The notes beneath the pieces were generated by a model. That model saw only the letters and a list, made by a program, of their open reading frames with translations. It ran no database searches and was not told the DNA's origin. Both the position numbers and the translations under genes were made by a program. A DNA stretch of 8,635 bases from Eubacteriales bacterium. Lineage in GTDB: Bacteria; Bacillota_A; Clostridia; Christensenellales; Aristaeellaceae. The stretch spans positions 1 through 8,635 of the forward strand of contig JAQUXV010000053.1 in NCBI GenBank assembly GCA_028692205.1, given 5' to 3'. Below are positions 1 to 6,453 of the stretch, piece after piece. The number at the start of each line of letters is the position of its first letter. Position 1 is the first letter of the stretch.

Positions 1-15
1 GCGTACAACATCAAC

Positions 16-44
16 TTTACAGGCCGACTGGAAAGTGCTATCCT
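16..44 (+). promoter_or_regulatory. Candidate sigma-A promoter of pepT
   Basis: A TTTACA box at 16-21 (5 of 6 to the -35 consensus) is followed after exactly 17 bp by TATCCT at 39-44 (4 of 6 to the -10 consensus). Transcription would begin near position 51 and give a short leader of about 27 nt before the pepT start. This is a match by eye only. The window begins 15 bp upstream, so a promoter further upstream or read-through from an earlier gene cannot be excluded. Confidence 0.45.
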
Positions 45-77
45 TGTGCATACTGAAGTGAACGGGAGGAACAATGA

Positions 78-1280
78 ATGTCTGTTAAAGAACGTTTTTT
101 ACGATATGCGGCGATTGATACCGGCGCTGACGAGGAAAGCGGAACCCACCCTTCCAGCGAAAAGCAATGGACGCTGGCACGGCTGCTGGAGAAAGAGCTT
201 CGCGAGCTGGGAGCGGAAAACGTGCGCGTTTCTCCGGAATGCTATGTGTACGCAGAAATTCCCGCAAACACGGAAAACCAGCCGACAATAGGCCTGATCG
301 CCCATATGGATACGGCGCCCAGCGCCCCGACGGGGCCGGTACACGCGCGCGCTGTGCAATACGAGGGGGGTGACCTGGAGATTGGCAATGGCGCGGTAAT
401 GCGCTTTGCGGAATATGAATCGCTGGCGCGCCACATCGGGCACGAGCTCATCGTTACCGACGGTACCACCCTGCTTGGCGGAGACGATAAAGCGGGCGTA
501 GCCGAAATCATGACGGCCTGCGAGAAACTGCTGAACGACCGCACCATTAAGCACGGCAAGGTTTGCATCGGCTTTACGCCCGACGAGGAAATCGGCAGCG
601 GCGCGGATGCTTTCGACGTGAAAGGCTTTGGAGCGGATTTTGCCTACACGGTGGACGGCGGAACGCCGGGCGAATTCGAGTGCGAAAACTTCAACGCCTG
701 TTCCGCCAAAGTGACGGTGCGTGGCTTCAATATCCATCCGGGCACGGCGAAAAATAAAATGAAAAACGCCGCGCGCATCGGCGCGGAGTTGATCAACATG
801 ATTCCCGACAGCGAAACCCCCGAGCATACGGAAGGCCGGGAAGGGTTTTATCATCTTTGCGCCGTCAAGGGCGATGAGAACGAAGCCGTTCTCCAGTATA
901 TTATTCGCGACCATAACGCGGCTCTGTTTGCGCGCCGCAAGGAACGGATGCAGGCGATAGCCGCGTATCTGAACGATAAATACGGCGCGGGAACCGTTAA
1001 CCTGACGCTGAAAGACTCGTATTACAACATGAAGGAGAAGATAGACGGGCATCCGGAAATTATCGACCGTGCGATGGAGGCCATCCGTGCGGCGGGAGAC
1101 GAGCCCGTTATCATTCCCATCCGCGGCGGCACGGACGGCTCTCGCCTGTCCTACATGGGGTTGCCGTGCCCCAACCTGCCTACGGGCGGCTACAACGGGC
1201 ACGGGGTACTGGAATACGTAAGCGTGCCGGAGATGGAACGCATGGCGCAAATGGTGCTGGAAATTGTAAAAGCGAGATAA
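78..1280 (+). CDS. pepT: Peptidase T (tripeptide aminopeptidase, M20 family)
   Basis: This is a 400-residue cytoplasmic zinc aminopeptidase expected to release the N-terminal residue of tripeptides, feeding peptide nitrogen into the amino-acid pool. The M20 metal and catalytic motifs are all present in order: IAHMDTAP (His76, catalytic-site Asp78), GGDDKAG (bridging Asp136), TPDEEIG (general-base Glu170, ligand Glu171), the YTVDGG segment (Asp193), NIHPGTAK (His220), RDHN (residues 277-280) and the C-terminal GGYNGHG with ligand His375. Assignment of these roles follows the known PepT family; the motifs themselves are directly visible. The length is close to the usual size of about 405-410 residues, so the gene is intact. 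The ATG at 78 is chosen because GGGAGGA at 64-70 lies 7 nt upstream; an ATG at 74 opens only a four-codon frame. The gene stands alone, bounded by its own candidate promoter and a terminator just after the stop codon. Confidence 0.96.
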   Translation: MSVKERFLRYAAIDTGADEESGTHPSSEKQWTLARLLEKELRELGAENVRVSPECYVYAEIPANTENQPTIGLIAHMDTAPSAPTGPVHARAVQYEGGDLEIGNGAVMRFAEYESLARHIGHELIVTDGTTLLGGDDKAGVAEIMTACEKLLNDRTIKHGKVCIGFTPDEEIGSGADAFDVKGFGADFAYTVDGGTPGEFECENFNACSAKVTVRGFNIHPGTAKNKMKNAARIGAELINMIPDSETPEHTEGREGFYHLCAVKGDENEAVLQYIIRDHNAALFARRKERMQAIAAYLNDKYGAGTVNLTLKDSYYNMKEKIDGHPEIIDRAMEAIRAAGDEPVIIPIRGGTDGSRLSYMGLPCPNLPTGGYNGHGVLEYVSVPEMERMAQMVLEIVKAR

Positions 1281-1296
1281 ACTGCGTTAAAGATAT

Positions 1297-1340
1297 CCCC
1301 CGGGAAGCGGCAAACAAGCCGTTCCCGGGGCTTTTTTGTT
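1297..1340 (+). terminator. Intrinsic terminator of pepT
   Basis: A GC-rich stem, CCCCGGGAA (1298-1306) with TTCCCGGGG (1322-1330), is extended past a single bulged G by CGGC (1308-1311) with GCCG (1318-1321), leaving the loop AAACAA. It is followed by C and then TTTTTTG and more T residues at 1332-1342. It begins 17 nt after the pepT stop codon and should end that transcript. Confidence 0.93.
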
Positions 1341-1593
1341 TTCAAGAGTGTAACATGACGAGGCTTTTTCGAAGCATTATCGGGTGGTGGAACTTGGCGA
1401 ATGACTAACAATTGGCATCTGGATTAAAAAAGATAAAACATAATTATAATATTACAGTTGTCAAGAATAATGATACAGGAAGTGCATAATTATTTAGCAT
1501 AAAAACGAAGAGAGATTGGCAACGGAAAAATAAAAACCACAACAGATTGATGCACGAGAAACCATAGAACTATTAGTCCGATATTGTGTGGAT
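1341..1593. other. AT-rich non-coding spacer
   Basis: About 250 bp between the pepT terminator and the next promoter hold no convincing gene on either strand. The part from about 1420 to 1560 is much richer in A and T than the coding DNA on both sides, with several TATAAT-like hexamers (for example around 1445-1450). Short frames crossing it lack ribosome binding sites and run into pepT or out of frame. I see no RNA gene or clear repeat. It may simply be the upstream curvature/UP-type region of the betaine transporter promoter, but that is inference. Confidence 0.6.
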
Positions 1594-1622
1594 TTGAAAC
1601 GAACGGCTTTTTATGTTAAAAT
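1594..1622 (+). promoter_or_regulatory. Promoter of the betaine-type ABC operon
   Basis: TTGAAA at 1594-1599 (5 of 6) is separated by 17 bp from TAAAAT at 1617-1622 (5 of 6). A perfect TATAAT at 1624-1629 lies immediately downstream but has no -35 box at normal spacing. The predicted start point near 1629 gives a leader of roughly 30 nt with GAAGGGAGA at 1641-1649 before the ATG at 1658. No operator-like palindrome is evident in the leader. Confidence 0.7.
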
Positions 1623-1657
1623 GTATAATGATTGAGAATTGAAGGGAGAAATTGAAC

Positions 1658-2647
1658 ATGAAAAAGACACTTGCATTCCTGACGGTGTGTGTTCTCTCCA
1701 TTGCGCTTCTGGCTGGATGCGCAAGCGCCGAAACGGCGAAGGTCGTATTCGGAGACGCGGGTTGGGACAGCATCAGGCTGCACAACGCCATTGCCTCCTA
1801 TATCGGGGAAAAGGCTTACGGCGTTGAAACGGAGGAGCTTTCGGGCTCAACGGCCATCACGTACAGCGGACTGCTGAGCGGAGATATTTCCGTAATGATG
1901 GAGTTGTGGACGGACAACCTTGTCACCTATACCGAGGATGTGGCCGCCGGCAAGATTACGGAGCTCTCCGTGAACTATGACGATAATGCGCAGGGATTTT
2001 ACGTGCCCCGGTACGTAATTGAGGGCGATGCGGAAAGAGGAATCGAGCCGATGGCGCCCGACCTGAAAACCGTCGCGGATCTGGCAAAATACAGCGATGT
2101 GTTTACCGACCCGGATGAACCTTCTAAAGGCCGTATCTACGGCGCGATCTCCGGTTGGGAAATCGACAACGTAATGCGCAACAAGTATGCTTTCTACGGT
2201 CTGGATGCGAATTACATCTATATGGACCCGGGTTCGGATTCGGCGCTTGCAGCCGCGTTCGCCGGCGCGTATAAAAAAGGGCAGGCGATTGTAGGCTATT
2301 ATTGGGAGCCGACATGGCTGACCGGTAAATACGATCTTGTCCTTTTGGAAGACGCTCCTTACGAGGCCGACTTGTTCAAAAAGGGTGAATGCGCCTGTCC
2401 GAGCGTACGGGTAACCGTTGGCGTAAACCCTGCCCTGGTGGAAACGGCACCGGACTTTTGTGCATTCCTGAGCAATTATAAAACGTCCAGTTCGCTCACG
2501 GCGGAAGGTTTGACATATATTCAGGAATCTGGAGCCTCCTACAGGGATGCGGCTGTATGGTTCCTGCAACAGCACGATGAACTGCTGACCCAGTGGCTGC
2601 CGGATGATAAGGCAACCGTTGTCCGTGAAGCGCTAGCCGCGGAATAA
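1658..2647 (+). CDS. opuAC: Glycine betaine/choline-type ABC transporter substrate-binding lipoprotein (OpuAC family)
   Basis: This 329-residue extracytoplasmic protein should capture a quaternary amine such as glycine betaine, proline betaine, carnitine or choline for the permease and ATPase encoded next. The N-terminus is a lipoprotein signal peptide (KK at 2-3, hydrophobic 5-19, lipobox LLAG-Cys21), so it should be anchored to the outer face of the membrane. The mature part shows the OpuAC/ProX fold pattern: GDAGWDSIRLHNAIA near 32-46, the SVMMELWTDN segment at 79-87, and GYYWEPTW at 213-220 before KYDLVLLED. Family members bind the cation in a cage of aromatic residues; Trp36, Trp84, Trp167, Trp216 and Trp220 are candidates, but their exact roles are inference. 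The ATG at 1658 is chosen over the in-frame TTG at 1652 because the Shine-Dalgarno sequence at 1641-1649 would lie too close to the TTG. The exact substrate cannot be read from the sequence. Confidence 0.88.
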   Translation: MKKTLAFLTVCVLSIALLAGCASAETAKVVFGDAGWDSIRLHNAIASYIGEKAYGVETEELSGSTAITYSGLLSGDISVMMELWTDNLVTYTEDVAAGKITELSVNYDDNAQGFYVPRYVIEGDAERGIEPMAPDLKTVADLAKYSDVFTDPDEPSKGRIYGAISGWEIDNVMRNKYAFYGLDANYIYMDPGSDSALAAAFAGAYKKGQAIVGYYWEPTWLTGKYDLVLLEDAPYEADLFKKGECACPSVRVTVGVNPALVETAPDFCAFLSNYKTSSSLTAEGLTYIQESGASYRDAAVWFLQQHDELLTQWLPDDKATVVREALAAE

Positions 2648-2676
2648 GGAAACCGGTTCGCATTCGTATGCAACGT

Positions 2677-2715
2677 CTTTGCGGATACCGCCGCCCCGCC
2701 GCGGTATCCGCAAAG
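2677..2715 (+). promoter_or_regulatory. Intercistronic hairpin between binding-protein and permease genes
   Basis: A perfect 15-bp inverted repeat: the arm CTTTGCGGATACCGC at 2677-2691 pairs with 2701-2715, leaving a 9-nt C/G-rich loop. No run of T follows; the next bases are TGAATGATTC, so this is not a standard intrinsic terminator. It starts 30 nt after the opuAC stop codon and ends about 24 nt before the permease ribosome binding site. Such structures in transporter operons are known to protect the upstream mRNA from 3' decay or to cause partial termination, so that the binding protein is made in excess. That role is inference here. Confidence 0.85.
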
Positions 2716-2753
2716 TGAATGATTCTATATTGTATTAGAGAAGGGAGCGCCTG

Positions 2754-3620
2754 ATGCCAGACTGGTTTTTTAATTTCCCTGAAGGCATTACGTTGAATAT
2801 TCAGGAACCTATCAACAAAGCTATCGATTACATGCTGATTCATTGGGACGCGTTTTTTGAAGGGCTTACAAATGTCCTTCGCGCGCTCCTGAACACCGTC
2901 GGCGCTGTGATCGACTTTGTACCGTGGTGGCTTTTACTTGCGTTAGTCTTTTTTCTGACGTTCAGGATGACCAAAAAGCTGCCGCGCGCTATTTTCTATA
3001 CGGCGCTGATGTTCTTCATCGGCGCAATCGGGCTGTGGGCTCTGATGTATGAAACACTTACGATCATCGTAACGTCGGTGCTGATCTCGCTGCTGCTGGG
3101 GTTTCCGCTTGGCATACTGATTTCGTTCAGCAAAAAGAGTTATACGGTTGTGCGCCCGATATTGGATACGATGCAGACCATGCCGAGCTTTGTATACCTG
3201 ATTCCGGCGGTTATGCTGCTTGGATTGGGCAACCCTCCCGCGGTCATTGCGACAACGATTTACGCAATCCCGCCAATTGTACGGCTGACCTGTCACGGCA
3301 TCCAGCAGGTGAACGGCGAGGTTGTGGAAGCGTCCAAAGCCTTTGGCTCCACAAAGCTGCAAACGCTCGTTAAGGTTCAAATACCTCAGGCGATGCCTAC
3401 GATCATGACGGGAGTCAACCAAACGATTATGATGGCGATCGCGATGGTGGTTACCTGCTCGATGATCGGCGCCAAAGGGCTTGGCGCGGAGGTAATCACC
3501 GGCATTAACCGGCTGGACAGCGGCAGGGGCTTTGCCGCAGGAATTGCGATTGTGATTATCGCGATTGTGATCGACCGGCTGACGCAGGGTATTTTCAAAA
3601 AAGATGGTGATGGCCAATGA
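2754..3620 (+). CDS. opuAB: Betaine/choline-type ABC transporter permease (OpuAB/ProW family)
   Basis: This 288-residue integral membrane protein forms the translocation channel of the importer. About six hydrophobic segments can be seen, near residues 55-70, 80-98, 101-124, 145-175, 222-240 and 260-275. The family-typical LDTMQTMPSFVYLIP lies at 137-151. The cytoplasmic EAA loop that docks on the ATPase is at 192-215: EASKAFG followed by KVQIPQAMP, close to the usual EAA-x3-G-x9-I-x-LP pattern with Met in place of the Leu before Pro. It starts at ATG 2754, with GAAGGGAG at about 2740-2747 upstream. It is a separate protein, not fused to the binding domain as in Lactococcus OpuABC. Its last four bases overlap the ATPase start (ATGA), which indicates translational coupling. 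Confidence 0.93.
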   Translation: MPDWFFNFPEGITLNIQEPINKAIDYMLIHWDAFFEGLTNVLRALLNTVGAVIDFVPWWLLLALVFFLTFRMTKKLPRAIFYTALMFFIGAIGLWALMYETLTIIVTSVLISLLLGFPLGILISFSKKSYTVVRPILDTMQTMPSFVYLIPAVMLLGLGNPPAVIATTIYAIPPIVRLTCHGIQQVNGEVVEASKAFGSTKLQTLVKVQIPQAMPTIMTGVNQTIMMAIAMVVTCSMIGAKGLGAEVITGINRLDSGRGFAAGIAIVIIAIVIDRLTQGIFKKDGDGQ

Positions 3621-4804
3621 CAACAAACGAATCAGAGACGATCATCGAGGTAAAAGACCTGTATAAACTGTACGGCGTCAATAAGGCGGCGGCTCGCAAA
3701 ATGCTCGCAAAAGGCGCGGGCAAGGACGAAATTGCTAAAAAGACGGGCGTGACCGTTGCGATCAACAACGTATCCTTTCAGGTGCAGCGCGGCGAAATTT
3801 ATGTGCTCATCGGCTTATCGGGATCGGGCAAATCTACGGTGGTGCGATGCCTTAATATGCTCAACCGACCCACGTCCGGTTCGATCTATTTTGAAGGCAA
3901 CGACATCGAAAAGTACAGTAAAAAAGAGCTTCTGGAAATGCGCCGGAAGAAAATATCGATGGTGTTCCAGAATTTTGGCCTTATGTCCCACCGCAATGTT
4001 TTGGAAAACGTCGCCTATGGCCTTGAAGTACGGGGCGTTAAGCGCGAAGACCGTGAGAAAAAAGCGATGGAAATGATTGAGATGGTTGGGTTGGCCGGAT
4101 GGGAGAATAAAAGCATCGCCAGCCTCAGCGGCGGTATGCGCCAGCGTGTTGGCATTGCCCGTGCGCTGGCCAACGACCCGGATGTACTGCTGATGGACGA
4201 GCCGTTTTCCGCGCTTGATCCGTTGGTACGCAGAGACATGCAATTCGAGCTGTTGTCCATCCAGAAAAAGCTGAACAAAACCATCGTGTTCATTACGCAT
4301 GACATCAACGAGGCGTTCAAGCTTGGCAATACCGTATCCATTATGAAGGACGGCGCGATTATCCAGACAGCGCCGCCGGAAGAAATGGCCTCCAACCCCG
4401 CGGACGACTATGTTGGGAATTTTATTAACAGCGCGGATAAAGCGCAGATTTATTGTGTTAAACACATCATGCAGTCGCCCAACTGCCTGATCCACTCACG
4501 GGACGGCGCAAACAACGCGCTGAAACAGATGAAGATACAAGGCGTTTCCAGCGCGTACATCGTCGATAATGATATGGAATATGTCGGGATACTCCCGCTG
4601 GAGCAGGCTTTAAAGGTGAAGGCGGGGGAAATCTCCTTCTTCGATGCAATTGTGCGGGACGCGCCGACGACAACCCCGGAAACCCAGATCGCGGATCTTC
4701 TTCCAGTGGCGGCAGCGGCCAAATACCCCATCGCGGTGATTGACGACAATAACCGCTTCAGCGGGATCGTTACAAAAGCAGCTGTGATCGGCTCTCTGGT
4801 GTAA
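3617..4804 (+). CDS. opuAA: Betaine-type ABC transporter ATPase with tandem CBS domains (OpuAA/ProV family)
   Basis: This 395-residue protein is the ATP-hydrolysing subunit of the importer, on the cytoplasmic side of the permease. It has the ProV-type insertion after the first strand (YGVNKAAARKML through EIAKKTGVTVAIN, about 19-50). Then come Walker A GLSGSGKST (66-74), the Q-loop at Gln118, signature LSGGMRQR (170-177), Walker B VLLMDEP (190-196), the D-loop SALD (198-201) and the switch His228. Residues from about 278 to 395 form a pair of CBS repeats; VSSAYIVDNDMEYVGIL (310-326) and YPIAVIDDNNRFSGIV (370-385) are the matching cores. In characterised OpuA systems these domains sense ionic strength or bind cyclic dinucleotides. 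The protein ends directly after the second CBS domain (AAVIGSLV), without the acidic tail of Lactococcus OpuA. All catalytic motifs are intact. It is the last gene of the operon and is followed by a strong terminator. Confidence 0.95.
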   Translation: MTTNESETIIEVKDLYKLYGVNKAAARKMLAKGAGKDEIAKKTGVTVAINNVSFQVQRGEIYVLIGLSGSGKSTVVRCLNMLNRPTSGSIYFEGNDIEKYSKKELLEMRRKKISMVFQNFGLMSHRNVLENVAYGLEVRGVKREDREKKAMEMIEMVGLAGWENKSIASLSGGMRQRVGIARALANDPDVLLMDEPFSALDPLVRRDMQFELLSIQKKLNKTIVFITHDINEAFKLGNTVSIMKDGAIIQTAPPEEMASNPADDYVGNFINSADKAQIYCVKHIMQSPNCLIHSRDGANNALKQMKIQGVSSAYIVDNDMEYVGILPLEQALKVKAGEISFFDAIVRDAPTTTPETQIADLLPVAAAAKYPIAVIDDNNRFSGIVTKAAVIGSLV

Positions 4805-4891
4805 ATGAAAGCCAACGAAAGATATCCGGGACGATACCGCCTTTGCTATTAGCGGTCAACCTGACGATATCTCAAAAGTTCTCCCACTGCC

Positions 4892-4936
4892 AAAGGAAGC
4901 CCCGAAAACGGATGAACCGTTTTCGGGGCTTCCTTT
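4892..4936. terminator. Bidirectional terminator between convergent operons
   Basis: A perfect 20-bp inverted repeat (arms 4892-4911 and 4917-4936, loop ATGAA) has the core AAGCCCCGAAAACGG, with A-rich ends on the 5' side and T-rich ends on the 3' side in both orientations. It lies 87 bp after the opuAA stop codon and 15 bp beyond the stop codon of the minus-strand ugpB-like gene, so it can end both converging transcripts. On the plus strand CCTTTTATA follows; on the minus strand the terminal uridines lie within the stem (CTTCCTTT). Confidence 0.93.
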
Positions 4937-4951
4937 TATAAGCTATGTGGA

Positions 4952-6250
4952 TTAGTTGTTGGCGAAGTTGTACATCTCAATCGCGTCGTTAATGGACGAG
5001 GCGGATGCGCTGATCGCTTCTTCCGGCGTCAGGCTGCCGCCAAGCATGCTCTCCCAGTTGGATTCGATAATGCCGCGGGCCTCGGTGAACACGCCCAGCA
5101 GCGCGCCGTGCGCCTCGACGGGGGAAGCGTGCAGCTGATCGATCGCGGTCTGGAACTGGGGACGTTCGGCTAAATGTTTCTGCATTTCGGGCAAATCATA
5201 CGCTTTGGTGGTTACGGGGAAATAACCCGTCATCTCGTGCCAGTACACCTGCACTTCGGGGGATACCGCATATTCGATGAATTTCCAGGCGGCATCCTTG
5301 GAAGCGTCGTCGCCCTTGTTCATCATCCACAGCGAAGCGCCGCCGATGGATACGCCGCCGTTGACGCCGGTTACCAGATCCGGCAGGGGAGCGGTGCCCA
5401 CTTCGAACGCGCCGTTGACGGCCTTGAGGATGGTGGTCAGGCTCGCGGTAGAGCCGAAGATGAAGCCGATTTTACCGGCGGCGAAAGCGGTCATCGTGGC
5501 GGTGTCGTCACGGCCGAAGTTCGCGTTGAGGCCCTTGTCGTTCATGTTCTTCAGCCAGCTCAGCAGGGTTACGCCCGCGCCGTTTTCATCAAAGGCGACG
5601 GCGGTTGCGGGAGCGGTGCGGCCATTGTCGTTGTCGGCGAAATCAAGCCCCTGCTTGGAGCAGTATTGCTCAAAGAACCAGGAGTATACGCGGAAGCTCA
5701 TGCCGGTCACATCGCCGTTGGTCAGCTTTTCACAGGCGGCCCGCAGCTCTTCCATGTTCGCGGGCGGGTTTTCGGTGTCGATCCCGGCGGATTTCAGCAG
5801 ATCGGCGTTAAAGTACATGATGGGAGTGGAGGAGTTGAACGGCATGGAGTACAGCGTGCCATCCACCGTGTAGTACCCGGCGATGTTCGGCTCCAGCTGG
5901 CTTACTTCGTAGCCGTTGCGGTCAATAACTTCCTGCATGGTGACGGCGTAGCCGCTGTCGATCATCCAGCGGGTGCCGATATCGTACAGCTGCATGATTT
6001 CGGGCCCCTGGCCGGAAGTTACGGCGCTCTTCAGCTTCGTGATGGCATCGTCATATGAACCCTGATATTCGGCGACGACTTCGATGTCCGGGTTGGCCGC
6101 GTTGAAATCGGATACGATTTTGTCAATCGCCTCGCCGCCGGAGCCGCCCATAGAGTGCCAGAAGGTAATGGTGGTTTTCTCAGCCAGCGCGCCCGCCGTA
6201 AAGGTCAGGGCAATCGCCAGCGAGAGTACGAAGGATAATACTTTCTTCAA
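4952..6250 (-). CDS. ugpB: UgpB-like extracellular solute-binding protein (glycerol-3-phosphate/sugar ABC importer)
   Basis: This 432-residue binding protein belongs to the family-1 extracellular solute-binding proteins and resembles UgpB most closely. UgpB-like blocks are ITFWHSMGG (28-36), YSMPFNSSTPIMYFN (134-148), IGGASLWMM (302-310), WHEMTGYFPVT (337-347) and a C-terminal TPEEAI. Against E. coli UgpB recalled from memory, Tyr66, Ser141, Ser267 and Arg392 align with ligand-site residues, whereas the paired-Trp segment differs. The ligand may therefore be glycerol-3-phosphate, a glycerophosphodiester or a related sugar. I start it at TTG 6250: this gives a clean signal peptide (MKKVLSF, hydrophobic to residue 18, cleavage after Ala-Leu-Ala23), and AGAAGGG lies 6 nt upstream. 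The ATG at 6292 would add 14 charged residues (MVVLREKEKKEGFP) that merely translate the ribosome binding site, and it has no Shine-Dalgarno sequence of its own. There is no lipobox cysteine, unlike OpuAC. The gene diverges from its presumed permease genes. Confidence 0.87.
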   Translation of the reverse strand: MKKVLSFVLSLAIALTFTAGALAEKTTITFWHSMGGSGGEAIDKIVSDFNAANPDIEVVAEYQGSYDDAITKLKSAVTSGQGPEIMQLYDIGTRWMIDSGYAVTMQEVIDRNGYEVSQLEPNIAGYYTVDGTLYSMPFNSSTPIMYFNADLLKSAGIDTENPPANMEELRAACEKLTNGDVTGMSFRVYSWFFEQYCSKQGLDFADNDNGRTAPATAVAFDENGAGVTLLSWLKNMNDKGLNANFGRDDTATMTAFAAGKIGFIFGSTASLTTILKAVNGAFEVGTAPLPDLVTGVNGGVSIGGASLWMMNKGDDASKDAAWKFIEYAVSPEVQVYWHEMTGYFPVTTKAYDLPEMQKHLAERPQFQTAIDQLHASPVEAHGALLGVFTEARGIIESNWESMLGGSLTPEEAISASASSINDAIEMYNFANN

Positions 6251-6256
6251 TGGAAA

Positions 6257-6263
6257 CCCTTCT
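6257..6263 (-). promoter_or_regulatory. Ribosome binding site deciding the TTG start of ugpB
   Basis: On the minus strand AGAAGGG is followed by the 6-nt spacer TTTCCA and then TTG AAG AAA. It sits in a purine-rich run continuing to about 6280. No comparable site precedes the in-frame ATG at 6292, which supports the TTG at 6250 as the real start. Confidence 0.75.
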
Positions 6264-6357
6264 TTCTTTTCTTTTTCCCTTAAAACCACCATGAGTTTAC
6301 CGGGATGTTGTAAAAATTCGGCGGGCCAATGGGTATAAAATAGGTTAAATATGCAGT

Positions 6358-6372
6358 TGTGATGAATTTACA
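6358..6372. promoter_or_regulatory. Imperfect palindrome, possible operator
   Basis: TGTGA-N5-TTACA forms a 15-bp near-palindrome (4 of 5 positions symmetric) near the middle of the divergent spacer. Its shape, TGTRA-N5-TYACA, is like that of dimeric helix-turn-helix regulator sites. No regulator gene is in the window, so the cognate protein is unknown and the call is tentative. Confidence 0.3.
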
Positions 6373-6404
6373 CCGTTTTAATGCTATCTCCGGCGGCTTC
6401 TAAC

Positions 6405-6419
6405 ATGAAAACGTTATAT
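6405..6419 (+). promoter_or_regulatory. cre-like site (CcpA or LacI-family operator)
   Basis: The 15 bases ATGAAAACGTTATAT match the catabolite-response consensus WTGNAANCGNWNNCW at every fixed position but one (A instead of C at position 14), including the central CG. The site is 34 bp upstream of the ugpA start and about 22 bp upstream of its ribosome binding site, a position suited to repression of an importer operon when a preferred sugar is present. A LacI-family regulator specific to this operon could use a similar site. One site found by eye can arise by chance. Confidence 0.45.
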
Positions 6420-6453
6420 TGCAGGCAGTACAGGCAATAGTAGGAGGATGTTT

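Larger units (their letters stand above)
6251..6453. promoter_or_regulatory. Divergent control region between ugpB and ugpAE
   Basis: This 203-bp spacer must hold promoters for both directions. It contains AT-rich stretches (TATAAAAT at 6334-6341, TTTTAAT around 6376-6382, TATATT at 6415-6420), two operator-like palindromes listed separately, and a CAGGCA direct repeat at 6422-6427 and 6431-6436. I could not place a convincing -35/-10 pair with 16-18 bp spacing. The best minus-strand candidate is TTCATC to TATTTT with 18 bp (about 6337-6366), which is weak. The promoters may depend on an activator. No small gene is seen here. Confidence 0.6.

Noticed and set aside
74..88. A four-codon frame (ATG AAT GTC TGT TAA) overlapping the pepT start
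   Set aside because: The Shine-Dalgarno sequence ends only 3 nt before this ATG and 7 nt before the pepT ATG at 78, so it is better explained as leader sequence than as a leader peptide.
99..1250. A 383-codon open frame antisense to pepT
   Set aside because: It lies wholly within pepT on the opposite strand, has no ribosome binding site, and its translation is rich in Arg/His with no domain. It is a by-product of the GC-rich third codon positions of pepT.
1437..1464. Minus-strand TTGACA (1459-1464) with TATGTT (1437-1442) at 16 bp, a possible promoter towards pepT
   Set aside because: The region is so AT-rich that such pairs are expected by chance, and nothing on the minus strand downstream looks like a gene or RNA. 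It would only make antisense RNA to pepT.
1847..2575. A 242-codon open frame antisense to opuAC
   Set aside because: It is fully covered by a clear OpuAC-family gene on the other strand, with no ribosome binding site and no domain signal.
4821..4871. GATATC repeated at 4821-4826 and 4866-4871 with a small ACCGC/GCGGT stem between
   Set aside because: GATATC is itself a palindrome and the inner stem is only 5 bp. The strong terminator just downstream explains the need for structure here.
5174..6058. A 294-codon open frame on the plus strand inside ugpB
   Set aside because: It is antisense to a gene with strong family motifs. Its Gly/Val/His-rich translation matches nothing recognisable and no start signal precedes it.
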